From Fratercula arctica (taxonomy: Eukaryota; Chordata; Aves; Charadriiformes; Alcidae): a stretch of 64,000 nt of DNA. The notes under the pieces are model-generated. The model was given only the letters and a program-made list of their open reading frames with translations. It did no database searches and was not told the origin of the DNA. The position numbers and the translations under genes are program-made. Every line of letters begins with the position of its first letter. Positions within the stretch are counted from its first letter, which is position 1. The stretch spans positions 186,683,955 through 186,747,954 of the forward strand of contig CANTUZ010000001.1 in the NCBI GenBank assembly GCA_947846985.1, written 5' to 3'. Of the stretch, positions 13,030 through 25,239 are shown one piece after another.

Positions 13030-14345
13030 GGGGTTTTGCAATGGAAGCATAAAGAAAGAGTTGGCAGAGGATAACCTAGTATCAAATGATCACGAATTTA
13101 TTCAGTTTAATTAACTGGAAGAGAAGTAGCTTGGGGCGGGGGGCGGAGCTGCATCCTTTCCCATTAGCACCACTCGATGTGGCATGGCCACCAACTCACG
13201 TGCCGGCGCAGCAGCTGCACCGCCATGCAGTCGCCACCCCCACCAGCACAGCTGCATCCAAGCTTGTAAGGATCTCAATTTCAAAAGGATAAACTTTGAA
13301 AAATTAAGGAAACTAGTTAATGAGGTCAACTGGATTAAAGAGCTTAGGGATTTTAATGTGGAGAAGGCGTGAAATTTCTTTAAATCAAAGGTGTGAAAAC
13401 TGTCTGGAACTTGCATCTTAATCAAGGGGAAAATCTTGTAGGGAAGGGCTCCAGAGCTGACTGGATAAATAACCACTTCTGAAAGGGCAGGAGAAATAAG
13501 CAGATAGCCTAAAGGGATAGGGAGTATTCTGTGTCTGAGAGGCCAGGAAATAGAGAAGTACAGATATGTGCCAAAAGTCAGGCTGAATTAGACCTTGTAA
13601 ATTAAACCAAAGAGCATAAAGTAGTTGTTGGTTTTTGTTTTTTTTTTTTTTTCTTCTTTCCCCAGCCATGTATGTATAAATATAAAAGAGAACAGAGAGG
13701 GAGAAGCTCAACCACACTGTAATGAGTTGGGGGTCAAGAATAAAATGGTTCAGGTGTGGCACCAAATTTAAATCAAATGTCTTTTTTTTTTTCTGTGAGG
13801 ACAGAAGCACCCACTATGGGAGGTGAGGACAGTCTGGAAATTAGAATACCCAGACTGAAAGTAAGGCCAAAAGACTGATGCATATTTGTCACATAGGCCT
13901 AAGCATCTCTAGCCCCAAAACACCCAAATAAGTAAACGCACAAAACTGCAGGTACAGTGGCAGTGACCTGAGAGCATCTGTCAAGTGGAGTGAGGAAGCT
14001 CCTGACAGGGATCAGTAAATAGAGCCCTTATATTTCAGATGGTGGTGGGATGTAGAGTAGCGTCAACACTGGAGGCCCACTGCTCTGGTTGCAGTATTAC
14101 ACAAGGCTATAGGGAAAGTCTTGAAAGAGAAATTAAGGAACAAATGATAATAAATAAAACACAACATAGACTTTCCAAAGGGATGTCTTGACAGACTAAC
14201 TTGATCTGTTTCTTTGATAAGATGACTGATTTCCTAGGCAAGGGAAATGCAGTAGGTCTAATCTATCTGTAGTTCAGTAAAGAATTTGATTTGATGCCAC
14301 TTGCAAAGTGGTTCAATGAAGTTTAGTAAAATGCAGGTTACCAGG
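13030..14345 (+). mobile_element. Ancient CR1 LINE ORF2 relic (endonuclease end to RT)
   Basis: Decayed CR1 ORF2, plus strand, recognisable only as protein fragments in shifting frames. At 13082-13096 the codons read SNDHE followed by FIQFN, matching the SDH motif and following residues at the end of the AP-type endonuclease. At about 13270-13400 comes the linker phrase FKRINFEKLRKLVNEVNWIK, then VEKAWNFFKSKV. From about 13560 there is a LELNLA..IK-like block. At 14215-14299 there is the start of the reverse transcriptase: DKMTDFLGKGNAVGLIYL, a TAG stop in place of the Asp, then FSKEFDLMP, equivalent to the CR1 phrase D-FSKAFD-TVP. Stops and frameshifts are frequent. A GC-rich block (about 13125-13265) and a T15 run (13638-13652) interrupt it. 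The catalytic FADD-like segment and the 3' end are missing. Confidence 0.78.
13125..13265. other. GC- and CpG-rich block inside the CR1 relic
   Basis: Between the endonuclease end and the ORF2 linker lies about 140 bases of GC-rich sequence unlike the AT-rich CR1 relic on both sides. It includes a G-rich run (13133-13147) and several GCAGC/GCCAC words. It does not align with CR1 protein in any frame I tried. It may be an insertion, or CR1 sequence that diverged by gene conversion. Its origin is unknown. Confidence 0.45.
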
Positions 14346-15048
14346 CTCCTCAAAAGAAGAAAGAATAAATATCAGTAAGTCTGACACAAAAGCAACCTGC
14401 TCTCCCCTTCCCCCTGAATCAGTTCATACCATTGAAAAAAGCAAAAGTAAGCTAAGCCCATCATACATTAATTTTGTTTTGCGCTATAACATAGAGCTAA
14501 CTGATATTGAGAGGAATGTGTGTTGCATTAACCAATTTCATGTTATATTTATTAATGCACTAGCTGGACAAAATATTGCTTGTTTTTCAGTAGAATTAAT
14601 GAAAGAAAATGAAATTACATCATTAGAAAAATGTGTTCATTTTAAGTGCATCATATGGAAAATAGAAGAAAAATGGTTGTCTACCCCAGTGCCCAAATTA
14701 ATCAAGCATAGTAATAGATTGCAGAAAATCCATGTTTTTGTTTAAATGTATTAACTAGAGAGGCCAATTGAGATTAGTATAGGCAAGCCATCCCTGGACA
14801 CAGTCTCATTTACAGCACTGCCTTGGAGAATAACGTGCTGGTGCATATTTCTGTGTTGTTGACTATGGTTCCGCTCACTCTCCAGCTGGGAACATGTGCT
14901 CAATTTTTTATAGGTAATGGGTGTTTTCACGCTTCTACTTTCTCTGTTTACCTGAGAGTTTGCGTGAAGTCTATCTAATTTATGGTTGGAGAACTGATTG
15001 TGCTCAGAAGAGTTCTAAACACTTTTGGTAAATCAGTCATGTTCCTTG

Positions 15049-15053
<5 letters not shown>
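14346..15053. other. Unique AT-rich sequence upstream of a poly(A)
   Basis: No known feature. An 88-codon open frame (14479-14745) begins at a TTG rather than an ATG and has no recognisable similarity. The block could be the body of something retrotransposed, because it ends in a very long A-run, but I recognise no parent gene. Confidence 0.35.
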
Positions 15054-15088
<35 letters not shown>

Positions 15089-15120
15089 AAAAAAGAAATA
15101 AAAACAAAACAGAAAAAAAG
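15054..15120 (+). repeat. Poly(A)33 followed by an A-rich tail
   Basis: An uninterrupted run of about 33 A is followed by GAAAAAAAGAAATAAAAACAAAACAGAAAAAAAG-type A-rich sequence. It is the longest homopolymer in the window. I find no obvious target-site duplication bracketing it, so the retrotransposition origin is not shown. Confidence 0.9.
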
Positions 15121-18100
15121 GCTCTGTGTGAGTAATGTCACTTCTCACAAAGAGTCTTTTCCCTCCCTTTCCCGTATTACTTAATAGTTTTTGGTATATC
15201 TGTATTTTTAAAAGCCTGGATTTGGGGAAATAGCTGGTGGTATTGTGAAATTTACCTTCCTTAGCAACAATTCCTGAAAACAGATCCCTAAAGAGTTTTT
15301 CTCCTGCATATGGGACAGCAAATGTGATGGGGAATCCTGAATATTTTTAAAGTACTTAAAGCTTGCTAAAACACTTTGTAATTCACTTGCTTGCTGGAGA
15401 TGCTCTAATGCAGATTATGTTTCAACGGATAGTGATTTGCGAATAAATACTTGGCAAACAGTTGGAAGGCAGAGATGTGAAACAATCATAGCCTTGGCTA
15501 TTGCATTAGCCACATTTTAATGATTTTTTTTTCTTTCAGAGGGAAGCTCAGCAAAATTATAATTTCTTTAATAAATAATTAACAGTGTATTATTTCAATA
15601 AATAAATTAGTGTTTATATAGTAAAGAATACAAATGTTTTGTGCATACATCCTGACCTACTTCTCTAGTCCTTCTTGGCTGTTTCCCAAAGAATTATTTT
15701 TAAAAATTAATGATGAACATCAAAATATTTCTGTTTATAACATCATATCAATGGTAGTTAAATCTATAAAATAATTCAATCGTTTATCCTTCTTATCTTG
15801 GGAATGTTTAATCAAGCTTGATATTTGCTTTAAATTAGCACTGTCAAATGTACATTTGTATAAAATCTCCCAAATCATGAAAGATTTATAATTTGAAATG
15901 TATTTGGATTATTCTCTAGTTAATCAGCTAGATAAAAATTAGTGGTACTGTAACTAGAACAATTAATTGGATTTAAAAATTAAAAAATAACTGGCACATG
16001 CTACTTCATGTACTGCTTCGCTTTGGGAACACAAGTAATATCTTAACTACATAAGAGGAGTTTTGTGAACTGTTCACTAAATCCTAAATCCCTTCTTTTG
16101 TCTTTACCGGGCAAAAGTTGCATTTTTTCTAAAGGAGTTTTGAACCAGAAAGGGAGGGATACATTCTTCAGGTAATGATTCTATAAAAATATTTATGTGT
16201 TACAGCTCAGTAAAACACATATGCATCAAAGCACAGATGAAACTTTAAGTATAGAGAATTTCATATTAATTTAAGTTTAGGAGTGGGTAGTCCTTTATTT
16301 GACACTGTCTTAGAGGTTTCCAGGAGGTGAGGGCTATCTACAGAATGTACTAACTTTGCTCTGCACATCATTTTAGTTAAAAAGCCTTATGTCCTTAGCA
16401 TCATTAATGATCAAAACCAGCTTGTAAGCACCAGTGGGGCAGATTTTGCTGCACAACCCTGAGAGCTACTTCACTGATGACTCGCAGAGAGTGCCCCATG
16501 ATCAGCGTACCCCATTCCTGTGAGGGCTGGGCTGGACTGGCAGGGTGGTGGCAGCATGGAAACCTTCAAAGCCAGTACTAACCAATTCTGGGCTGTCCAG
16601 AAGAGTTAGCCATGGAGCAGGAAGTTTGATGTCTGGCAGGTAGTCTCAAGGGGAAAAAGGAGGTTTAGAAGGGAGACACATGGCTGTTCTTGCTTGGGAG
16701 AGACTAAAGAATCTGCAAGGTACTGGCGTGGGGGAGGAGATACTTAAAAATATCCTCTGCTCTTTATACTGAACAAATGCTAGAATTTATAGATTCTGGA
16801 GGTTTTGGGAAAGATAATGAAGAAAAATACTAAGGCAGGAGAAAGTAAATAGGATGGTTGTACATTTGTAGCCTCATACTTGTCCCGGATCTCAGCATCT
16901 CTCATGCCAGCCAGTATATCACAGGACAGTGAATATACTGCTGTCTCTCTCACAATGCATTTGTTTAAAGGAAACCATCAGGGGAGCTGTCATTTGGGTG
17001 AGTAGGGCGTCAGCCTTGGTCAGGGTTTCAGCAATAATCACTTATGTGCCACATATCTTGTTCTCCAGAACTGTTGCTATTTCTTGCTGTTATGAGCGAG
17101 TATCCATTTATTACCCTTGTACTCCACTGAACCCCCCCAGTCACTTTCCTTGTAGTCCGAAATGTTAAACTGAGAAAACGTAGGTCTCCTCATTCACAGC
17201 AGGATGTGCTTTACTCATTCTAGCAGGCTAGCTATGCTTTGTGCTTTTAAATTATTTAGACCTGCCAGATAAGTCAGAATCTGTTTCTTCTGAGCCTTGT
17301 CTTGTACACTATTTTTTCATCTCACAATATTGCCATTAGTCATCACAGGCAAGCTTACAGGCTAATACAGCCCTTCACTCACCTTCTGGCACTGGAAATG
17401 CTGCCTTGGGCTTTCTAGAGCATTGGAAATTCTTCAGAGACCCTTACCAGTCCTCCAAGACAGTTCCCAAAATTCTTTGGAGATTTGGGAAATAAACAAG
17501 AAAATACCATATAAGATAGATGGCATTTCCTTTGATCATTGTATACATTGCGCAAGCTTTCTGCTGTCAGGTCTAGGTTTCATGATGTGAAAATGACTGT
17601 ATTTTCATTTGTGAAAGTACTTTAAATATTCACAAGGATGACTAAAATGGATTTTTCTGAGCCCCAAATTAAAATTAGTGCCTGTAATAATAATGGCTTT
17701 ATACTATTGAAATGATGGCAATATGGATCTGGCTTTCCTGAAGGAGCAAGGAGAAGGCAGAGTTGTCGTAAGAGATATCATCTTACAGCCACAGCAAACT
17801 TCAATAAGGCAAGGACTCCACCAGGATCCCTTTGCACTGCTCTGGTAGTTTACAGGAACTATGAACTCGTCCTAAGCAGGCAAGGGAGTATTTTTGGATT
17901 GGACAGTATGGCCAGGCAATGGAAGAAGGTATGTTACTGTGCCGCTCTCCTCTGGCAGGTGAAATGGCTCCTTAGTGAACCCATGAAGTCTTGAATATGG
18001 AGTGCACAATGCTGATAATTTTCCTCCTCCTTGACTAGTGGAATTATGTCTTGTGCCTTCACAGTTAATGCCAATGCCTTTTTCCTGGCGCTGTGATCTC

Positions 18101-21100
18101 ATGTGTTATCAATAGCTTCTGGACAGATGAAAGATGCCCTGCGAGGTGCCACTTCCACAACTGCAGCCAAGCACACATACCTCTGCCTTCCCTGTGGTCC
18201 AGGTGCAGGCCTAGCTCCGCCTTCAGAGTCAAATAGCTTGGAGAAGTCTATCAAACGGTGTTATGAGTTGCTGTGAGGGCTGAAGCTGTCTCTAAGCAAC
18301 CCAAAACCCTGGAAAATCCCAGGGGGCACAAAATAATCTCTGTTTGCTTTCTGGTTCTTTACCCAAAAAACCTGATTGTGTGTAAGGGCTGCGGCTACAA
18401 AACGGAAAGCTGCATTCCAGCCAACCTGAAGTATGAATGTGCTGCCTTGAAGTTATCATGTTGTTGATGGTGCCAGCTGAAGGCATACGCTTCCAAGGAG
18501 CAAGGGAAGGCACACAGTGTTTCGCCTGAGCAATCTGGTCCGCTCACAAGAGGAAATCATGCCCACAGCAGGAAAATGCCTTGAAAGCATTTTTCAGATA
18601 CCTCTAGAAGGTGCTTTATTAGTTTTGTGGAAAACTAGTTTATACTTGGATCCGCGTAAGGTTTCAAAAATCATTAAATAGGAAAAACCAAGTGCTGCCA
18701 CATGAGTTGAGGGCTGCCACATCCTCAGATATGCTTATCCTCTCCTTCATTTTCTTGAGCGCAGATAGGCTGCCCTTCAACTCCTTCAGCTTTGGAGGGT
18801 CCCCGAACTCCTCCCTGCCCTTCCCCAGGGGACAGCTGCGTGTTGCATGCAGGGACCTTGCTGGGTGTCCCAGGCTGGCTGACCTTGCAGGTCTCACTGG
18901 GATTGGAAGGCACAGTGTAAAAGAGGAAAGCTCTGTCCCTCTAGTTCTTCAGGCAATATACAAATATCCATGTATCCTCTACTGCTGGGAAAGAAAAATC
19001 TCACACTATCCTGTTGGTAGAGCGCTGTCTGGGGTCTGCTGACCTGACAAGGTGTGTGTTTCATGGTGGTGAGTTCTCATATACATTATCAATTTAAGAG
19101 TAAAGAATGATGGAGGTTGGTTTGGGGATTTTTTTCCTTCATTTTCCTTGTTTTGACTTTATAAAAATTCAATGAATTTTTTTCAAAGGAAAGATAGAGG
19201 TTCATGTTTCTGACATCAACAGTAAGATACAACAGTTCAGTTTTCTTCCTGGTGTGTGTTTGCTCTGTGGTATGGCAACCACTGCACCATAGCTGCTTCC
19301 CAGCACCTCTGCTCCCCAGACTTCCCTTATTCCTGGCCGTCTCTTACTAAAACATCTCATCTCAGTAGGCCCCAAAAAAGAGAACGTTCCCACTATTTTT
19401 TTTTTTTTTTCATGTAACTGCACAAGGGAGGGCTGCACATCAGCAGCGAGAGGCTGCAGTACTAGTGCTCGGGAAATACCACAAAGCAGAAATATTTACC
19501 AGTGTTGCAGACGCTGGTGCTCTGTCCTCATCACAGCAGCTTGGGCTGGAGACCAGGACATGGCACACATTCTCTCTCTTCCCAGTGGTATTAAGGTCAG
19601 AAAGCAAAATACGAGCTTGGGAATTAAGCTTTGGAAAGAGGGGCTGAGAGGTGACTTGCTCTTGTCCCTGTCTTTGCTTTACTAGCTGAGCACCCAAATC
19701 TGCTGTCCTCCTGCTGGAGGAAGGACTCTGCAGACCAAGGGGTTTCTCCCACTGTGTTACGCTTCAGCCGCGGTGCAAAGATCTCAGCTTTCAGCAAGAA
19801 GTTATTAATGCTGTGACATTTGTGCTGCAGCCATCGATCAGCTATGGTGTGTTTTTTCTTAGTGATTTCCTGGTAAAACAATCCCTAGATAATTTAAGAA
19901 AACATGACATAGTTGTGCTTCTTTCTGCTGCTTATGTGACATGATTGCTTTATTGGCAAGGATAAAACAAACACCAAAACACACCCATGGTTCTTTGCAA
20001 GTTTTGGAGATAAATGTATTATTTAGTCTGTGTTTTATTATTTTTTTTTATTTCATTAATTTGTCTATAAAAGCAGGTTTTATTCCTTGGATGCTGTATG
20101 TGTTATTTCTCTAACAGACAAGCAGGCCTATGTTACTTCTTTAGGTTTGAATCTTAATTCATATTTTAAGCCTCACTAAAATTCGGGACCTCTGAGCAAA
20201 CTGGGGTTTGGGTTTTTCTGATGGTCATGCCTGTTCCCCTTTTTAGAGAAAGACCAGCTCAAAATCTACATACAATTAGTTTTCCCAGCATATAGGTTAG
20301 CTTTCTTTCCATTCTCTAAGATAGTGGTATTCTGATACTGGATTCTGCTTCTGTTGTACTTGATAGCCTGGGCAAAGTCAGTCATCCATCTGTCATCTTT
20401 ATCTATTCTTTATTTTTTTCTTCTTTGATTGGACCTCTTTGCAGTTGAAGGATAAAGAAGGTGAGCTTTCAAACACCAATCTTTACCTCTATTATCCACC
20501 TTCACATTTCATCTGATACTTTTGGTTTTCATCATGGGAAGGGGTATAACGCATATGCCATCACATATGAAAAAAGAATAAAAAAGTGTGTGGCAGTGGT
20601 AACCTGCAGTCTCAAAACACTGAAAATGTTTTGGGGGGAGTTATGTCCATGGGTGCGGACATTTACCTGGGCTGTTTGTAGCAGGGGGCAGAGCTGCACG
20701 GACCAGACAGCCTGCAGAAGCTGCTGGTATTCACACATGCTGGAAGAGCAAGTGGGATGAGGAACACCAGCCAAAAAGCTGCAGGGTAGATATCCTCCTG
20801 ACACAATTGCACAGCAAACTCATAAATCAAACTTATCTCAGAGATCATGCAAAGCGTGCTTAGTCCACAGTTTTCAAGATAAGTTATTTCAGCTTTTCAA
20901 TTTGTTTTTTGTTATTTCAAATTAATTTAAGCAAAAGTTTTCATCCGAGGAGCATGCTCCTTCAAATGAAAGCAAAACTTTACCTATGTGGTTCCAGAGG
21001 AGATTGAATGTTTTCCATTTTACAAAAGTACAGTGCTAAACCTATTTGTTTCTTAATACTCTGTTGCCCATAAAGTAACAAACACAACTATGGTATTTCA

Positions 21101-21227
21101 AAGTTTATTGCTCTGTGTAGGCTCGGATAAAAGGCGATATGTTCCTAGCAGGGTCTCTTCAGACCAATAAATGTAATGTTGCTTTGCTCATTCAGAGCAG
21201 TGAGATTCAACTGTACAACCATTTCAG
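15121..21227. other. Long unique non-coding stretch
   Basis: No exon or recognisable repeat. 15540-15980 is very AT-rich with many TAATTA-type words. 18690-18930 is a GC-rich island-like patch carrying overlapping open frames on both strands (plus 18692-19042, starting at GTG; minus 18664-18897) that match nothing known. T-rich runs occur at about 19398-19411 and 20039-20049. Confidence 0.42.
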
Positions 21228-21270
21228 TTTACTACAGAAGCTTTACTACGGAAGCTTTTACTGTAGAAAG
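21228..21270 (+). repeat. 14-bp tandem duplication, about 2.5 units
   Basis: TTTACTACAGAAGC (21228-21241) is repeated directly as TTTACTACGGAAGC (21242-21255), with one change. A third, degenerate half-unit, TTTTACTGTAGAAAG, follows. It is probably a local slippage duplication. Confidence 0.8.
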
Positions 21271-24086
21271 ACACCTTTATCCATGGAGGTACTTGCTTTG
21301 TTTCCATAATGCTAATAATGTCTTCCTTCTTTCTCGGTGTGCTTAAAGATGATTATTACAGCTGGCTGGCACTGCCTCTGAATGCCAAAGCCTTCTCAGC
21401 CTTCTTAAAAATTCTGCATTGGGTATTATTCATTTAGTTTTTAATTATTAGCATTTATATCTGTTTTTATATCTTTTGCATATCACTCAGCTGTTCAAAG
21501 GGAGTATTCCCACGCTGCTGGTCTGAAGAGCTTCTGTTTGAAGGCACTGGCAGCCCGGGGAATCCTCCCATATGCTGTCTGTGGCCAATCCAAAGAGCTG
21601 ACGATTGGGTTCTGCCAGGGCACATTAAACTGATACCATTTTGGAGTCATTTTATCTGTGATCTTAAAATAATGAGCTCAAAAAGATTATTTCAGTGTCT
21701 TTCTAACACATTATGCTTCCTTTGGTCTCTCTGCTACTTCTTTTTACTCAAATTTTCTGTTACATGTCTACCCTTTATGGCCTGATACTCTATTTTCCAA
21801 ATAAGCCGAAGGCTGCTGTGATTGCTGTGGCTGGGAACCTCCTGCAGAGGATGCTAGAGAGATAAAGTGCAATTGCCAGTATTAGCTGGGTAACATAAAA
21901 AATGTGTTAGATGACATCTAGAACATTTTTCAAATAAATTACTCAGCCCTTACCCCCTCCCCCATTTTCTTTGCATTTGGAGAAGTAATTTCATCCATAG
22001 CTTAAATGGGATGTGAACCAAATGTTTGTGAATTTCTGCTTCGGTTTCAGGATCAAAATTAAACCCCCATTTTGTAATCGGCCTTTCATATATATCTATG
22101 CACTTTTAAATCTCCAAGGGTAATCTCTCTACCAGGTCTTGATTTCCACTGTTCTAGCTTACGCTAGCCTCTTTTGTTCTCATTTTTGTCTTGTTTTCTA
22201 AAGACTCTGTTCACATTGTACGTGTTCACGCTACGTGTAGGGGCAATCTAGGGACATTAAAACCTACTGAACTATTTCAGTGCATAGCTGTAAATGCCTA
22301 CCATCTTCATCAAAACACTCTACCAGTCAGATCCTGGTAATTCCTCTACTGCAGGAACAGTTACAGTGTTAATTTGTCTAAACATCAGAAAATCAACATT
22401 GAAGTTGTGGGGAAGAGGGAGAGAACTTTTTCTAAAAATTAAGGAACTCTGTAAAACTGAAGTTTGCACTGTATTACAAATCAAACAATCTGATCTTCAG
22501 TTAGGTTTCTCTGTCCTGTGTATGTTTGTTTTCTATTGGAGATCATATCTTGACTTACATTTTTGCTATGATTAGGTCTTTTTGCTATTTTCTCCACTAG
22601 GGATTATTTGATATCTAGCCTTGGCTTACACTGCAGCCTTAATATAATTAAATAAAAAATGTGAACCAGCGCAATTTCTTTTGAAAGCACTCTGTCTTAG
22701 TTCCACTGTTCACACAACTCCTTAGTTCCTTCCATGTGGTTTCCAATTTCCTCTAACCCTTGAATCCCCTAGCCCTTGGGTATCTTTATATCACATTATA
22801 ATCTGTAGACTAGAAAACTCTTTGCATATGCTAGATATTTTGTTCTAGATATGCTATTTGACGTGAAAAGTTGAATAGCTTGTCTGATGTTTGACACAAA
22901 GTAAGTCTCTGCATGGGTGTTAGTTCAGAGGAGTTAATGAACCACAAATGTGCACACCTGTATACCAAACACTCATACTCTACCTTGCCCCAGCGATGCT
23001 GTCTGCACGCTTTCCATAATGGAATATATTCAAAACTGAAGCTTATGTGATTTTTTTAAATGTTTTTGTCTTGTCTGGTAGAAATTTTTTGATGAGCTAC
23101 AATTAGTGATGGAACTAGCAGAGTAGCATACTGCCTGTGTTTTGCTTCTTGCTTTCTTACAGCTTTTTTACCTGATGACAGAGTGTTATTTGGGACAGAA
23201 TAGTACTCTGTGATTTCAGAAATTTTTTTGTGGGTGTTACTGCCTGCTGCAGTTGCTGTGCCTGCATAATGAACTGCAAAAGCCCCGCTGTGTGGGTGCA
23301 GTGTAGGTCAGCAGAATTAGATTTTCTGTTGATGAAGTTTCACCGGTTCCCTGCATGTAAGCTCAACCCACTTCAAATAGCAAGGCCCTGTCGGCTCTGG
23401 GGTTTCTTTTTTAGGATTTTGTTTCGCAAAAGCACCTCTATCAGTAGTATCTTCGTGTAGCCCTGCCCTTTTTTATTTACTGTTGTTTAAGTGGATCTAT
23501 TTATGAAAACTAAACCTGGCTAAACATCAGCCATGGCCAATCTTTGGTGCATTCCTTCGTGCTCACAAAGGATACCTCGTTAGAAATGCTTGTAAGATCA
23601 AAACTTAAAGTCTTTTCATTACGTTACAGATATCTCAGGTGGTTTCATGTTGCTCAGAAATCTCACAGGGGTGTTGTGTGGGCATGATCCACTCGCTGGA
23701 TTGCCATGAAAGGTGCCTAAGTATCTGGTACACGTCAATGAAATGATGTAGAACCCCATTCTTTCTTTCTTGAGCTACCAAGTGCTATTTTTGTCTTCAT
23801 AATAGGTATCCCTTCTGAGTTTTTGTACATCGTGGAGATAATTTTTCAAAAGAAAGATCCTAGCCAGATGCTAATTTCATTACTTCCATTGTTACTTTTA
23901 TCACCCTATGACATTTCAATATCAATTCGAAATGTTTTGTAACCTTGAGACTAGTGATACTGTGTAGCATCTTTCAAAGGAGACAAATCGAAAATTAAGT
24001 GTAAGTATTAATTTTGTAAAAATTACTTGAAATGTTGTTTTAATAGTTTTGGGTACATGCTGTTGTTTTTACCTGGTTGCTTTCAG
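21271..24086. other. Unique non-coding sequence
   Basis: No gene, RNA or known repeat is recognised. Open frames such as 22294-22575 and 23230-23460 are short and unrecognised. Confidence 0.45.
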
Positions 24087-24397
24087 TGGCTGCAATGTTA
24101 AGAAGACCTTTTTTACAACTCCTTGAAATCTTTGCATTATGTAGCAAAAAAATATGCACGTGTATTATGCCTTATGTTATCTCTGGTACATATAGACATC
24201 TAGCTATAGTAGAAAAGAATATGTACTTTAAGTGCGTACAGCAATGGTTTCCTGAATGGGAGAAACGGTACCTACAGAAGCATAAGGTACTTCGGAGCTT
24301 CCACTCTGATATGTCTAATTCCGTTGTGGACATTGATAGAGAGGAAGATGGGGAAAGACAAATTTATGTACCAGTCAGGATAGGATATGAAGAATAG
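24087..24397 (+). other. Exon-like open frame of unknown identity
   Basis: A pyrimidine-rich stretch ending TTGCTTTCAG (to 24086) resembles a 3' splice acceptor. An open frame follows directly, with its first ATG at 24095 and a TAG stop at 24395-24397, giving about 100 codons. The predicted protein starts with a hydrophobic, Cys-containing half. It continues with a charged half containing WFPEWEKRYLQKHK, and finishes with an acidic DIDREEDGER stretch. Downstream, AATAAA occurs near 24803. I recognise no family. The arrangement would suit a last coding exon, but chance open frames of this length are expected in a window this size, and no upstream exon is identified. Confidence 0.15.
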
Positions 24398-25218
24398 CGG
24401 TATATTGGAGTTTAAGAGAATATTTAAGTTCAGGATACCCTAACATGAAAAAGTAAGAGTTGTGGTAGAAAGCTGGTAGAAAGGCGAAAGACAGCAACAT
24501 GTAGAAAAAAGAAAATTTATCTCTAAGAGGAACTGGTTCAGAAACATCATTTACTGTGCCTAGTTAACTTACTAGTGCTTTGAAAATCTGAAACATGTGT
24601 GATGCACACCATCAAATAGGGGATTTCTTAAATTACAGTTGTATGCTAATTACTCACTTTAGGTAGTGGTTTGTCTGAAGCAGTAAATGATCCTAGACTT
24701 TTTGTCTTAGCAAGAAAAAAATCTTACCACTAAAATGTTGGGGACTGTTAGTCACCAGTGCAGGAATTGCCACTTTTCTAAACCTTGAATAGAAATGAAT
24801 TCAATAAAAAGAGACATAATGACAGATTTATAAAAGCAACGTTCCTTTACATAATGGATTTTCTATTCTAATGTTTCTTTACTGTAATCCTTTAAAATTA
24901 TGCAAAAAATTTATTATTTAAGTGATAGTAAAGAATTCATTAAAAGATTAATAGTTCTGGTTTACCAATTCGCTTACCAGGTCACTTAATTATTTAGTTC
25001 ATTAATTCTGCAAATGTCAGACTTACCATGAACTCTGGTGATTTGCATAAGTAAGGTTATAGTTCTACAAGCAATTGTCGTCTAACAACTTCAAACAAGA
25101 ATTTGGCATTATTTTTACATTTCAAATGAAAGAAAGTGTTTTTGTCTAAACACATACACACACGTATGTAAAGATGGGAAAACCAATCTGACTGATCTAT
25201 CAGCATTAAGAATGGCTT
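24398..25218. other. Unique AT-rich non-coding sequence
   Basis: Nothing recognisable apart from AATAAA-like words, one near 24803. A short (CA)n-like patch lies at about 25150-25162. Confidence 0.45.
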
Positions 25219-25239
25219 GGGGGGGTGGGGGGGTGGGGG
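25219..25239 (+). repeat. G-run motif, possible G-quadruplex
   Basis: Three G-runs of 7, 7 and 5, each separated by a single T, sit in otherwise AT-rich DNA. The long runs can supply four G-triplets with very short loops, so a G-quadruplex is possible on the plus strand. No promoter or gene is evident nearby. Confidence 0.7.

Noticed and set aside
13638..13675. T-rich tract ending CTTTCCCCAG as a splice acceptor
   Set aside because: It lies within the decayed CR1 relic and no open exon follows.
18664..19042. Overlapping open frames on both strands in a GC-rich patch
   Set aside because: Overlap on both strands is expected from GC-rich, stop-poor sequence. The plus-strand frame starts at GTG and neither product resembles a known protein.
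20341..20420. Possible MIR (GCCTGGGCAAAGTCAGTCAT)
   Set aside because: Only the central core words fit. Flanks do not follow the MIR order.
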